From contig JAJZJW010000007.1 of assembly GCA_021809845.1 (NCBI GenBank), positions 36,520-100,519 on the forward strand: a stretch of DNA of 64,000 bases. The letters run 5' to 3'. The stretch's first letter is position 1. Each line of letters opens with the position of its first letter. Source of the stretch: a bacterium. GTDB taxonomy: Bacteria > SZUA-79 > Acidulodesulfobacterales > Acidulodesulfobacteraceae. Below are positions 36,574 to 45,374 of this stretch, one piece after another. Both the position numbers and the translations under genes were made by a program. A model generated the notes under the pieces. It was not told where the DNA came from, ran no database searches, and saw only the letters and a list, made by a program, of their open reading frames with translations.

Positions 36574-37611
36574 ATGATAGACTATGAGGCATATTTCTAT
36601 AAAAATCAGGAAATTATTATTAAGTCCGAAAATAATAATTATAGGGGTTATATTTCAGACTTGAACGAGGAATATATTTTTGTTATTCTATATGCGATAG
36701 TTAAAGAAGACGATATATTAAAATTTGATTTAGGCACCGAAGTGAATTTTGCCGACCGCACTGCAGATATTAATATTGACAATATTATATCCGCTTTACA
36801 TAAAACCGACGACAATATTCTTATTTACGAAGATATTAAGGATACATATGTTATAAAAGTTAAGATAGACGAGATTGTTAAGGGACAAGATAATATCGTT
36901 CTAAAAATTAAGATATCCGAAGCACCCTTTAAAAGAGAAGGAAGAGAATTTTTAAGAGTAAACGCGTTTTTGCAATTCTCATACGATAAGATAAGTGCAA
37001 AAGAATTTCATAAATTAAAAGAAGAATATATTTCTAAACCTTCTTTTACTACTTCAGTTTACGGTATATATAAAACTAATATGCCAAGACTGTCATCTTC
37101 TACACCTGTAATAGACGATATGGGTGTGCCGATAAATCCGAGACTGGAAAAGTTATTAATTGCTATAAACAGCAAATTAGATATAATACTTTCCCTTTTA
37201 AATCCTGAAAAATCCCTGCTTTCCAATATAGAGGAACAGAAGGTATCTATAAGCGGTTCCGGCATTATGTTTAATTATCCGGCTAATGGTAACGGTACAA
37301 GTAAAGACGTTCAAAATGGGTTCGCAAATCAAAACTCAAATGTGAATTTTTTGAATTCTAAGTTAAATACAAATTCATTAAAACACGGCGATTATCTGAA
37401 AATGACCATATTATTTCCTGCTATACCGCAGTTTATTATCAAATTGATTGCTCAGGTCGTGAGGGTAGAAACTGATAAACTAAGTGAAGTAAAAGCTCGC
37501 AATTATACCGTCGCATGCAAGTTTTCGGCAATTAATGAATACGACAGGGACGAGATTATTAAATACACCCTTGAAAGGCAGAGGCAGCAGATAAAAAAAT
37601 CCTCATTTTAG
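36574..37611 (+). CDS. PilZ-domain protein with coiled-coil insertion (tPilZ-like)
   Basis: The 345-residue product begins with an N-terminal beta domain (1-110) followed by a PilZ half with RxxxR (REFLR, about residues 118-122). About 100 residues later comes the second motif region SISGSGIMF. The spacer holds a helix of heptad type (RLEKLLIAINSKLDIILSLL, about 190-210), the plan of tetrameric tPilZ proteins. The second motif lacks the usual Asp/Asn (S-x-S-x-x-G), so c-di-GMP binding is uncertain. It ends IIKYTLERQRQQ. The gene is convergent with motB, nine bases apart. Confidence 0.8.
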   Translation: MIDYEAYFYKNQEIIIKSENNNYRGYISDLNEEYIFVILYAIVKEDDILKFDLGTEVNFADRTADINIDNIISALHKTDDNILIYEDIKDTYVIKVKIDEIVKGQDNIVLKIKISEAPFKREGREFLRVNAFLQFSYDKISAKEFHKLKEEYISKPSFTTSVYGIYKTNMPRLSSSTPVIDDMGVPINPRLEKLLIAINSKLDIILSLLNPEKSLLSNIEEQKVSISGSGIMFNYPANGNGTSKDVQNGFANQNSNVNFLNSKLNTNSLKHGDYLKMTILFPAIPQFIIKLIAQVVRVETDKLSEVKARNYTVACKFSAINEYDRDEIIKYTLERQRQQIKKSSF

Positions 37612-37620
37612 AAGGCGAAG

Positions 37621-38412
37621 TCAAGATTTAGGAAGTTCATTATTAAGAAATGTGGAAAGAACCACGATATTAACTCTTCTGTTCAAAGCCCTTCCTTGAG
37701 CTGTTTTGTTTGAAGCTACAGGTCTATATTTTCCGTAACCGGACGCGGAAAGTCTTGTCGGCGGAAATTTAGCTTTTTTTATAAAAAACCTAAGGACATT
37801 AACAGCTCTAGCGGTAGAGAGCATCCAGTTATTGGGGTATTTAAAGGTATGGATTGGCGTAGAATCGGTGTATCCCTCAATAGACAGATTGTTTTTGACT
37901 TTTAAAAGCGAAGATGCGATATATTTTAAAAGAGGATGAAATTGCCGTAAAATTTTAGCACTTCCCGAATTAAAAAAATCAGACCCCTTAAGCGAAATAG
38001 TCAACCCGCGGGTAGACCTGTAAATTCTCAACGATGTTCTATATACTTTATTACCCTCTATATATTTTTCAATACCAAGAGAAATCATGTTAAAAACATG
38101 CGCTTCATGTTTTTCTTGTTTCAAAAGTTTTTTATTCTGGGCAGAGACCTTAGTGGAAGGCGCAACTTTTGGAACAATCAGTTTAGGGGTAGATGCAAGG
38201 TTTGGTTTTGATTTAGATACGGTAATAAATTTGTTGGCTCCGAAAGCCTGTTGGATTGAAACGGCAAGTTCTTTCAAGCGAACGTTGTTGACTTTTGATA
38301 TTGCAAACATGACTATAAAAAACGACAGCAAAGTGGTCAAAAAATCACCGTAGCTTATCATCCATCTTTCTTTATTGGAATCCGTTGGAGATTTTCTTCG
38401 TCTTAAACTCAT
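37621..38412 (-). CDS. motB: Flagellar motor stator protein MotB
   Basis: MotB anchors the stator to peptidoglycan and forms the ion channel with MotA. The 263-residue product has a basic N-terminus, one membrane helix with the essential channel aspartate D23 (WMISYGDFLTTLLSFF), and an OmpA-like peptidoglycan-binding domain (about 125-255; SIEGYTDSTPI, NWMLSTARAVNVLRF, GYGKYRPV). It lies downstream of motA on the same strand, although separated by a 349-base repeat-rich gap. Confidence 0.95.
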   Translation of the reverse strand: MSLRRRKSPTDSNKERWMISYGDFLTTLLSFFIVMFAISKVNNVRLKELAVSIQQAFGANKFITVSKSKPNLASTPKLIVPKVAPSTKVSAQNKKLLKQEKHEAHVFNMISLGIEKYIEGNKVYRTSLRIYRSTRGLTISLKGSDFFNSGSAKILRQFHPLLKYIASSLLKVKNNLSIEGYTDSTPIHTFKYPNNWMLSTARAVNVLRFFIKKAKFPPTRLSASGYGKYRPVASNKTAQGRALNRRVNIVVLSTFLNNELPKS

Positions 38413-38761
38413 AAATATATAGCAGTTATTATTTTTTAATTCAATAGTTTAATTAATTTATTTATATTTATTTATATTTATTTATATTTATTTATATTTA
38501 TTTATATTTATTTATATTTATTTATATTTATTTAATGTAATAGTTTAACATAATATAATAGTAAAATCAATGTATTTATTTAATTCAATAGTGTAATATA
38601 ATTTGTTTATAATTTAAATAAAAAAAAATTTTATTAATTTCTTAATTTTTGAATTTAATGTAGTTATTTAATTAAATTATTTAATAAATATATTAATTAT
38701 TTTATTTATTTATTTTTTATTATTTTTCTATTATTACCGTTTTTATAAACCTAAACTGAGT
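38413..38761. repeat. 10-bp tandem repeats between motA and motB
   Basis: Seven exact copies of TTTATATTTA run from 38461 to 38530, with partial copies on both sides. The rest of the gap is AT-rich with several near-palindromic TTATTTAATT motifs. No gene is present. The gap separates motA from motB, which usually overlap or nearly touch. Confidence 0.9.
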
Positions 38762-39541
38762 TTATCTTGCATTTTTTGCTTCATATATTATTTTTTGACT
38801 TTCACTTAGAAATGATTTCAATTTTTCTTCTATAAGTCTTGGATTTTCACCATTTTGGATTGACTGAACGCCTTTAAGCACTAATTCATTTTTAAGTGTT
38901 TTTTCTTTCAATTTCATTTTTAGTTTGCTCGCTATAGGAAACAATATCAGGTTAGCAAATGCTAAACCGTAAAGAGTAGCGGTAAAAGCGACAGCAATAC
39001 CGGCACCCAATTTGTTCGGGTTATTTAAATGCTGCATAACGTGAATCAGACCTAAAACAGCGCCTATAATTCCAAGCGTAGGAGAGTATCCGCCAGCCTG
39101 TTCAAAAATTTTTACGCTTTCTTCCCCGAAATCTTCCAAATTGCCTAATTCAGTTTCCATAATTTCCGTCAGCACCTGTGGGTCTATACCGTCAACCACT
39201 AATGATAAGGCCTTTTTCATAAATTTGTCGTCAGAGGTTTCAACCTCCGCTTCCAGAGCAAGAACGCCATTTTTTCTGGCTTTTCCGGCAAAATCTATTA
39301 TATCTGCTATAGTGTTTTCATAATCGACTTTTTCAGAAATAAATACATCCTTGACGGACATAACGGCCTTTTTTAAATTCGCCAATGGATTACCTGCAAT
39401 TGTAGCGCCGCAAGTTCCTATTACAACAATAGTAAAACCTATGGGGTCCATTAGCTGCATAATACTTGAACCCTGCATGATATTGGCGACGATTAAACCG
39501 CCAATTCCCAACACAAAACCTATGATTGATGCCAAATCCAT
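38762..39541 (-). CDS. motA: Flagellar motor stator protein MotA
   Basis: MotA surrounds MotB in the ion-driven stator and its cytoplasmic loop contacts FliG. The 259-residue product has four hydrophobic segments (about 1-20, 30-50, 145-170 and 180-205), a charged cytoplasmic loop, and the conserved pattern SPTLGIIGAVLGLIHVMQHL followed by GAGIAVAFTATLYGLAFANL. Length and motifs are normal. It is upstream of motB on the minus strand. Confidence 0.96.
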   Translation of the reverse strand: MDLASIIGFVLGIGGLIVANIMQGSSIMQLMDPIGFTIVVIGTCGATIAGNPLANLKKAVMSVKDVFISEKVDYENTIADIIDFAGKARKNGVLALEAEVETSDDKFMKKALSLVVDGIDPQVLTEIMETELGNLEDFGEESVKIFEQAGGYSPTLGIIGAVLGLIHVMQHLNNPNKLGAGIAVAFTATLYGLAFANLILFPIASKLKMKLKEKTLKNELVLKGVQSIQNGENPRLIEEKLKSFLSESQKIIYEAKNAR

Positions 39542-39821
39542 ATTTTTATATTTTTTTATTTATACTTATTTATGTAGCTATTTTTATTTGTTTTAATTTT
39601 TTTAAATTTTTTGTTTTAATTTTTTTAAATTTTTTATTTTATATTACAATTTATATTGCATTAGAATATATAATTTAATATGGTAATATAAATAAACCAA
39701 TTTTTTTAAATAAAAATACAAAATATTATACTAATATTATCAAATTTATTTCATTTTCTCAATATATTATATATAAAAAATTGTGTAATTTTTGTAATAT
39801 ATTTAGTATACTATAAATATT
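39542..39821. other. Divergent AT-rich gap between motA and flgJ
   Basis: The gap between diverging genes holds two copies of TTTGTTTTAATTTTTTTAAATTT-type sequence near 39588 and 39611 and long A/T runs. Promoters for motA and the plus-strand gene are expected, but no clear consensus is visible. Confidence 0.45.
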
Positions 39822-40853
39822 ATGACGGAAATAATAAATAATTTAGCAAATAAAGTTAAAATAGATAGCACGGGCAATGCCGAGCGCGGCGACAAAAATG
39901 CCGGTCGTATAAAAAATAACACTGCCTATAAAACAGCGGATAAAACCGATAATGCAAATACGTCAGCTCATATAACATCTGCCGAGATGACCGATATAAA
40001 ACTTGTTGCGTCTAAATTTGAATCTATTTTTTTAAACATATTGTTTGATTCCATGTCTAAAGAAAATGGCGGCGGCACATTTATAAATCATGGCTCCGCT
40101 TATAAAATTTTTAACTCTATGCTGTACCAATCAATTGCAAATGATGAATCTTACGGCAGGGGTATAGGTATAGCAAGAATGATTGTCAATTATTTTAAAG
40201 ATAACCCATCTCTTATTAAAAATAGTTTAAATATTTCAAAATTAAAATCAGAAACGAGCGATTTGACAAGTTCTAATGATTTTATGCAAGCTGTAAATGC
40301 TTCCGATAAATATTTGGGTAATGCAAATATTTTAAATAATTATAAAAAGCTAAGCGTTTTAAATAATCGGGCAGACGGCGGCGAGAATGCCGGAAATATT
40401 TCTGATAATTTAGCTAATTCAGCTTCTGGTTATGCCTCCGGCGAATATACCTCTATAGACAGTTTAGCAAAAGCTGCTTCTAAAACATACGGTCTGCCAT
40501 ATAATTTAATTAAGGCGGTCATAAAAACCGAATCCGGTTTTAATCCTAACGCTATTTCATCTAAGGGAGCCGTTGGATTAATGCAGGTGATGCCTCAAAC
40601 AGCTGAAGAAATGGGCATCGCTGACGTATCAAATCCTGTAGCTAACGTATTTTGCGGAAGTCTTTACTTAAAAAAAATGCTTGACCGCAATAAAGGTAAT
40701 ATAGAATTGGCTCTTGCCGCTTACAACTCTGGGCAGGGTAATGTAGATAAGTACGGGGGGATACCTCCGTTCGCAGAAACGCAAAATTATGTAAAAAAAG
40801 TTTTAAATTATTATAATCAATATAATGATGATAGTCAGCCACCCGCCGCTTAA
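39822..40853 (+). CDS. flgJ: FlgJ-type rod-binding protein fused to a lytic transglycosylase (SLT) domain
   Basis: The product (343 residues) combines two activities for rod growth through the cell wall. Residues about 60-130 match the FlgJ rod-scaffold domain (ASKFESIFLNILFDSMSK). Residues about 215-335 are a soluble lytic transglycosylase domain with catalytic E237 (VIKTESGFNPNA), then SSKGAVGLMQVMPQTAEEMG and LALAAYNSG. The best-known FlgJ proteins carry a glucosaminidase domain instead. No signal peptide is seen, consistent with export through the flagellar apparatus. The gene faces away from motA. Confidence 0.9.
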   Translation: MTEIINNLANKVKIDSTGNAERGDKNAGRIKNNTAYKTADKTDNANTSAHITSAEMTDIKLVASKFESIFLNILFDSMSKENGGGTFINHGSAYKIFNSMLYQSIANDESYGRGIGIARMIVNYFKDNPSLIKNSLNISKLKSETSDLTSSNDFMQAVNASDKYLGNANILNNYKKLSVLNNRADGGENAGNISDNLANSASGYASGEYTSIDSLAKAASKTYGLPYNLIKAVIKTESGFNPNAISSKGAVGLMQVMPQTAEEMGIADVSNPVANVFCGSLYLKKMLDRNKGNIELALAAYNSGQGNVDKYGGIPPFAETQNYVKKVLNYYNQYNDDSQPPAA

Positions 40854-41033
40854 GAAGCGTATAGCTTGAAAAAGCTGGTTGATAAGGTAGTTCAAATGTT
40901 TAATCGGCAGTTATTTAAGAGAACCGTTAAGGAGCAAACTTACGGATATCGGGAATGAATAAACCTGCATTAATGCCATAAATAGAATATATAGTAATAT
41001 ATAGTAAAATAATTTTAAAAAGGGAATTCAATA

Positions 41034-41792
41034 ATGTCTATTTTTAGAAGAAATAAAGCAGCAATAATTAATTTTTCAGGTACAATAACATCTCAAAGTA
41101 TTGCCCCTTACGTTTCTTTAATAAAAAAAATTGAAAAAATAGATTCCATAAAAGGCGTGCTTTTCACTATAAACAGCCCAGGCGGCAGCGCTATCCATTC
41201 GGAGCTTTTATACTTTGCCATAGAAAGACTGAAAAAAAAAGGCAAAAAGGTATACGGCTATCTTGAACTTGCCGCATCAGGCGGATATTTAGTCGCCTCG
41301 TCACTAGAAAGGCTTTATACTCCGCCGTCCGGAATAATAGGTTCAATAGGAGTAATAAGCATGAAGCCGGTATTAAAGGAAATATTAGGCAAAATAGGCA
41401 TTGATTATGAGATTTTAAAAAAGGGTAAATATAAAGATATGTGGTCTTTCACCAGACGATATACAGACGAAGAAAGAGCGAGTATAGACGAACTTCAGGA
41501 AGATATTTATCTAAGATTTATAGAAATAGTTTCGGAAGGAAGAAAAATTCCTAAAGACGATGTTTTAAAACTTGCTACAGGAGAATTATTTTCTTCTAAA
41601 AAATCATTATCCAATAAACTTGTCGACGAGATTTCGGACTTAGATAAAGCAATAGAAGATTTATGCAAAGAAATAAACGTAAATCCTGAAAAAGTTATCT
41701 ATATGCAGATTAAAAAACCTTTTTTTCAAAAAATAATTAACAGGTCAATGGTCGGAATAATTGAAGATATATATTACAATTTGATGTTTTAA
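41034..41792 (+). CDS. S49-family serine peptidase (SppA/SohB-like), without membrane anchor
   Basis: The 252-residue product belongs to the SppA (signal-peptide peptidase) family. The nucleophile is S82 (ELAASGGYLVAS) and the general base lysine lies at about K130 (ILKKGKYKDMWS). The oxyanion region NSPGGS is at residues 48-52. The length is half of E. coli SppA, like the Bacillus and archaeal enzymes, but no N-terminal membrane helix or signal peptide is visible. It probably degrades peptides in the cytoplasm or at the membrane face. It lies between flgJ and fliI. Confidence 0.88.
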   Translation: MSIFRRNKAAIINFSGTITSQSIAPYVSLIKKIEKIDSIKGVLFTINSPGGSAIHSELLYFAIERLKKKGKKVYGYLELAASGGYLVASSLERLYTPPSGIIGSIGVISMKPVLKEILGKIGIDYEILKKGKYKDMWSFTRRYTDEERASIDELQEDIYLRFIEIVSEGRKIPKDDVLKLATGELFSSKKSLSNKLVDEISDLDKAIEDLCKEINVNPEKVIYMQIKKPFFQKIINRSMVGIIEDIYYNLMF

Positions 41793-41915
41793 TTTTATTC
41801 TGTAAAAATAAATTAAAATTAGCGTCAGCATTTTTTATATTTATTCTAATTATTTTTTTACATTTTACATTTTACATTTTATATTTTATATTTATATTGT
41901 TGAGTATTTTTATAT

Positions 41916-43310
41916 ATGGCTATGAGTAAAATTGTAAATTTAAAAGAATATTTTGATGCGTTGAATAATACAGAAACTTGTATTGTAAACGGCAATATTA
42001 CAAAAGCCGTCGGTCTTGCTATTGAAACAACGCATCCGTACTTATCGGTCGGTAAAATATGTAAAATCATCAATAATAATAATGGTATTAGTAATAGCAA
42101 TGGTAATGGTACTAGCAACAGTTATGGTAATAGTAATAGTAACACAGTTGGCGGCTCTGAAGAGTTCATTACCGCAGAAGTTATTGGTTTTAAAGACGGA
42201 AAGGCCATCCTGATGCCTTACGGCGATATTTCAGGAATAAATCAGAATAGCAAAATAATATTATTGGACGAAGAAGAGAAATTTCCTGTAGGAGACAATC
42301 TAAAAGGCAGGGTAGTCGATGCCTTTGGAAATCCTATGGACAATAAAGGCAAAGTTATATGCTCAGACTACACGAAAATTGTTAACGAACCCCCTTCACC
42401 ATTGTCGCGAAACAGGATAAGGGAAGTTATGGATGTAGGGGTCAGAGCGATTAATGCACTCTTTACTATAGGTAAAGGACAAAGGATAGGTATTTTTGCA
42501 GGTTCAGGTGTCGGAAAAAGTACTCTTATGGGTATGACCGCAAAATATACCTCTGCAAGCGTAAATGTTATAGCTTTAATAGGTGAAAGAGGAAGAGAAG
42601 TCAGAGAATTTATAGAAAAAAGCCTGGGAGAAGAAGGTTTGAAAAAATCTATCATTATTGTCGCAACATCTGATAAATCTCCGCTTGTAAGGATGAGGGC
42701 AGCGTTTGCCGCAACTTCGGTAGCAGAATATTTTAGGGACAGAGGAGAGGATGTTTTATTAATGATGGATTCCTTAACAAGATTTGCTATGGCTGTTAGA
42801 GAAATAGGATTGGCTGCGGGAGAGCCTCCCACTATGAGAGGATATACCCCTTCCGTGTTTTCCGTTTTACCAAAACTTTTAGAAAGGGCGGCAATATCCG
42901 ATAGAGGAAGTATCACCGGCATTTATACCGTTTTAGTAGAGGGAGATGATTTAAACGAGCCTATATCTGATACTGCAAGGTCTATATTGGACGGACATAT
43001 CGTATTGTCGAGGAAAATAGCAGAGGAGGGCATTTTTCCTGCGATTGACCCTCTGTCAAGCATTTCAAGAGTTATGCCAGATATCATTTCAAAGGAGCAT
43101 CTTACTAAGACGAGAGAAGTTCTAAAAACTATTTCCGATTATAGAACTAATGAAGACCTTATCAATATCGGGGCATACTCAAAAGGTTCTAATAAAGATA
43201 TTGATTTTGCAATTGACAGCATCGATAAAATAAAAAATTTTATAATGCAAAATTTTGAAGAAAAATGCTCCTACGATGACAGTGTGGTTCAACTGCAGAA
43301 ACTTATCTAA
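41916..43310 (+). CDS. fliI: Flagellar export ATPase FliI
   Basis: FliI energises and orders type III export of flagellar proteins. The 464-residue product has the F1-beta-like ATPase core with Walker A G196-T203 (GSGVGKST), ALIGERGREVREF, the Walker B region VLLMMDSLTRFAMA, and EPPTMRGYTPSVFS. An insertion of about 25 Asn/Ser/Gly residues (about 50-75) splits the N-terminal beta domain; it is encoded by imperfect AATAGTAAT-type triplet repeats at 42070-42145. The core is otherwise intact. Usual neighbours fliH and fliJ are not adjacent. Confidence 0.94.
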   Translation: MAMSKIVNLKEYFDALNNTETCIVNGNITKAVGLAIETTHPYLSVGKICKIINNNNGISNSNGNGTSNSYGNSNSNTVGGSEEFITAEVIGFKDGKAILMPYGDISGINQNSKIILLDEEEKFPVGDNLKGRVVDAFGNPMDNKGKVICSDYTKIVNEPPSPLSRNRIREVMDVGVRAINALFTIGKGQRIGIFAGSGVGKSTLMGMTAKYTSASVNVIALIGERGREVREFIEKSLGEEGLKKSIIIVATSDKSPLVRMRAAFAATSVAEYFRDRGEDVLLMMDSLTRFAMAVREIGLAAGEPPTMRGYTPSVFSVLPKLLERAAISDRGSITGIYTVLVEGDDLNEPISDTARSILDGHIVLSRKIAEEGIFPAIDPLSSISRVMPDIISKEHLTKTREVLKTISDYRTNEDLINIGAYSKGSNKDIDFAIDSIDKIKNFIMQNFEEKCSYDDSVVQLQKLI

Positions 43311-43357
43311 CTGTATAAATACATTGCACATACATTAAATTATAGGAAAATAGCAAT

Positions 43358-44419
43358 ATGCTCCCATTAAATATTTATAAAATTCATAAAAAAAGAATAG
43401 ATAGAAATGAAGCATTAAATTTGTTTAAAGACAATAATTTGCTCAAGCTCGGCAAAATAGCCGATTTATTAAGAAAGGAAAAACATTCTGACGGTGTTGT
43501 CACTTTTATAATAGACAGAAATATAAATTATACAAATATATGCTCTTCCCAGTGTAAATTCTGTGCTTTTTATAAAAGTAAAAATGATGAAGGCGCATAT
43601 ATATTAAACAAACATGAAATATTTAAGAAAATTGAAGAGACGATAGCGCTTGGCGGCACGCAAATATTAATACAGGGCGGATTGAATAATGACATAGCAT
43701 TTGATTATTATTTAGATTTATTATCTGCTATTAAACAAAATTTTGATATCCATATACATGGATTTTCTCCTCCTGAAATATATTATATGGCGGAAAATAA
43801 CAATTTAACCGTAAAAGAAACTATTGCTCTTTTAAAAGAAGCGGGGCTGCAGTCTATCCCCGGCGGCGGAGCCGAAATTCTTGTTGACAGGGTTAGATCT
43901 AAAATCAGCCCTAATAAAATTGGCAGAGATAAATGGCTTAAAATAATGGAAGCCGCGCATAGCGAGGGACTAAATTCTTCTGCTACGATGATGTTCGGAA
44001 CAGTAGAAACTGACGAAGAAATAATAGAGCATCTTTTTAAACTGCGCGAACTGCAGGATAAAACCGGCGGATTTAGGGCATTTATTCCATGGAGTTTTCA
44101 GAGCAGGAATACAAAATTAAATCCAAGAAACACATATGGTCATTATTATCTTAAAGTTCTGTCTATTTCGAGAATAGTTTTGGATAATTTTGATAATGTA
44201 CAAGCTTCATGGGTGACTCAGGGAGCTAAAATGGCACAGGTTGCGCTGAGTTTCGGCGCAAATGACTTAGGCTCTACAATGATTGAAGAAAATGTCGTCA
44301 AGGCTGCAGGCACGTGCAATCCAATGGTAGAAGAAAATGAAATGGTAAATATGATAAAAGATGCCGGTTTTACTCCTGCCCAGAGATTGAATGACTATAC
44401 AATAATTAAATATTATTGA
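43358..44419 (+). CDS. mqnC: Cyclic dehypoxanthinyl futalosine synthase MqnC (radical SAM)
   Basis: MqnC forms the cyclic futalosine intermediate of the futalosine menaquinone pathway. The 353-residue product is a radical SAM enzyme with the cluster cysteines C62, C66 and C69 (CSSQCKFCAFY). The family patterns TQILIQGGLN, HIHGFSPPEI and LQSIPGGGAEILVDRVR fit MqnC rather than MqnE, which has a different N-terminus. Other mqn genes are not in the window. It is the first metabolic gene after the flagellar block. Confidence 0.9.
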   Translation: MLPLNIYKIHKKRIDRNEALNLFKDNNLLKLGKIADLLRKEKHSDGVVTFIIDRNINYTNICSSQCKFCAFYKSKNDEGAYILNKHEIFKKIEETIALGGTQILIQGGLNNDIAFDYYLDLLSAIKQNFDIHIHGFSPPEIYYMAENNNLTVKETIALLKEAGLQSIPGGGAEILVDRVRSKISPNKIGRDKWLKIMEAAHSEGLNSSATMMFGTVETDEEIIEHLFKLRELQDKTGGFRAFIPWSFQSRNTKLNPRNTYGHYYLKVLSISRIVLDNFDNVQASWVTQGAKMAQVALSFGANDLGSTMIEENVVKAAGTCNPMVEENEMVNMIKDAGFTPAQRLNDYTIIKYY

Positions 44420-44644
44420 TATATTGATAATTGATAGTACTAATGTTATTTATTGATATTCTTATGATTCTGTTGTTCTAATTTTTATTGTTCTATTTGG
44501 GTTATCCTTTTTATATTTATAATTAAAGAAATTAATAAGAATTATTTTTTACTTAAAATTTTAAATTATGTTATAATCTTATAAATTATAATTATTGTTA
44601 AAATTTTTAAAATAAAAACTCAAAAAAAAATAATTAAAAAATTT

Positions 44645-45010
44645 ATGAATCAGGAACAACTAGAATATTTTAGAGGAATACTGAATAATAAACTTAATTA
44701 TCTTATCGGCGAAGCCGTCAAGACTGTGGATGTCATGTCCAACACCGAAGAAGAAAATTTTCCCGACCCGACCGACAGAGCAACTATGGAATCAGACAGA
44801 AATTTTGAACTCAGAATAAGAGACAGGGAACGAAAACTTATTCCTAAAATACAGCAGGCTCTTGAAAGAATTAACGATGGGACTTATGGAATATGTACAG
44901 AGTGCGGACAGGAAATCTCTATTAAAAGATTAGAGTCGCGCCCTGAAACTACAATGTGTATCAAGTGTAAAACAAAAGAAGAAGAATTTGAAAAAAAATA
45001 TAATATATAA
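44645..45010 (+). CDS. dksA: DksA/TraR-family zinc-finger transcription regulator
   Basis: DksA binds RNA polymerase with ppGpp to control stress and rRNA promoters. The 121-residue product has an N-terminal coiled coil with the acidic tip D41-x-x-D44 (DPTDRA), and a C4 zinc finger with C84, C87, C105 and C108. This makes it a full DksA rather than a short TraR. A long globular N-terminal extension is lacking. It stands alone between mqnC and glgA with long gaps on both sides. Confidence 0.9.
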   Translation: MNQEQLEYFRGILNNKLNYLIGEAVKTVDVMSNTEEENFPDPTDRATMESDRNFELRIRDRERKLIPKIQQALERINDGTYGICTECGQEISIKRLESRPETTMCIKCKTKEEEFEKKYNI

Positions 45011-45374
45011 TAAATAATAGCTAATAACTATAATTATAATATTTAAATATAACTAATAACTATAATATTTAAATATAGCTAATAACTATAATATTTAAAT
45101 ATAGCTAATAACTATAATAAAAATATTTAAATATAACTAATAACTATAACATAGCTCCTTATAGATATTAAATATCCTAATAGCACATAATAATTTACAA
45201 GAAATAATAAGCTAAGAAGAATTTGTTGTTCATCTTCTTGCTGTATATATTTTGTATATATAATATATATACAATAAACATATCTATTTTATTTTTATTA
45301 TAAAATTTCCGAAACTTATCAATATTTAAATTTATTAAAACTTAATTTTACTTAAAAAAAGGTTATAACAGACT
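45011..45374. repeat. 26-bp tandem repeats between dksA and glgA
   Basis: About four to five copies of a 26-base unit containing CTAATAACTATAATATTTAA lie between about 45020 and 45150, with small indels. After that the gap holds GAAGAA/TTCTTC inverted fragments near 45215-45240 and a TATATATAATATATATA alternation near 45250. No gene is present. Confidence 0.8.
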
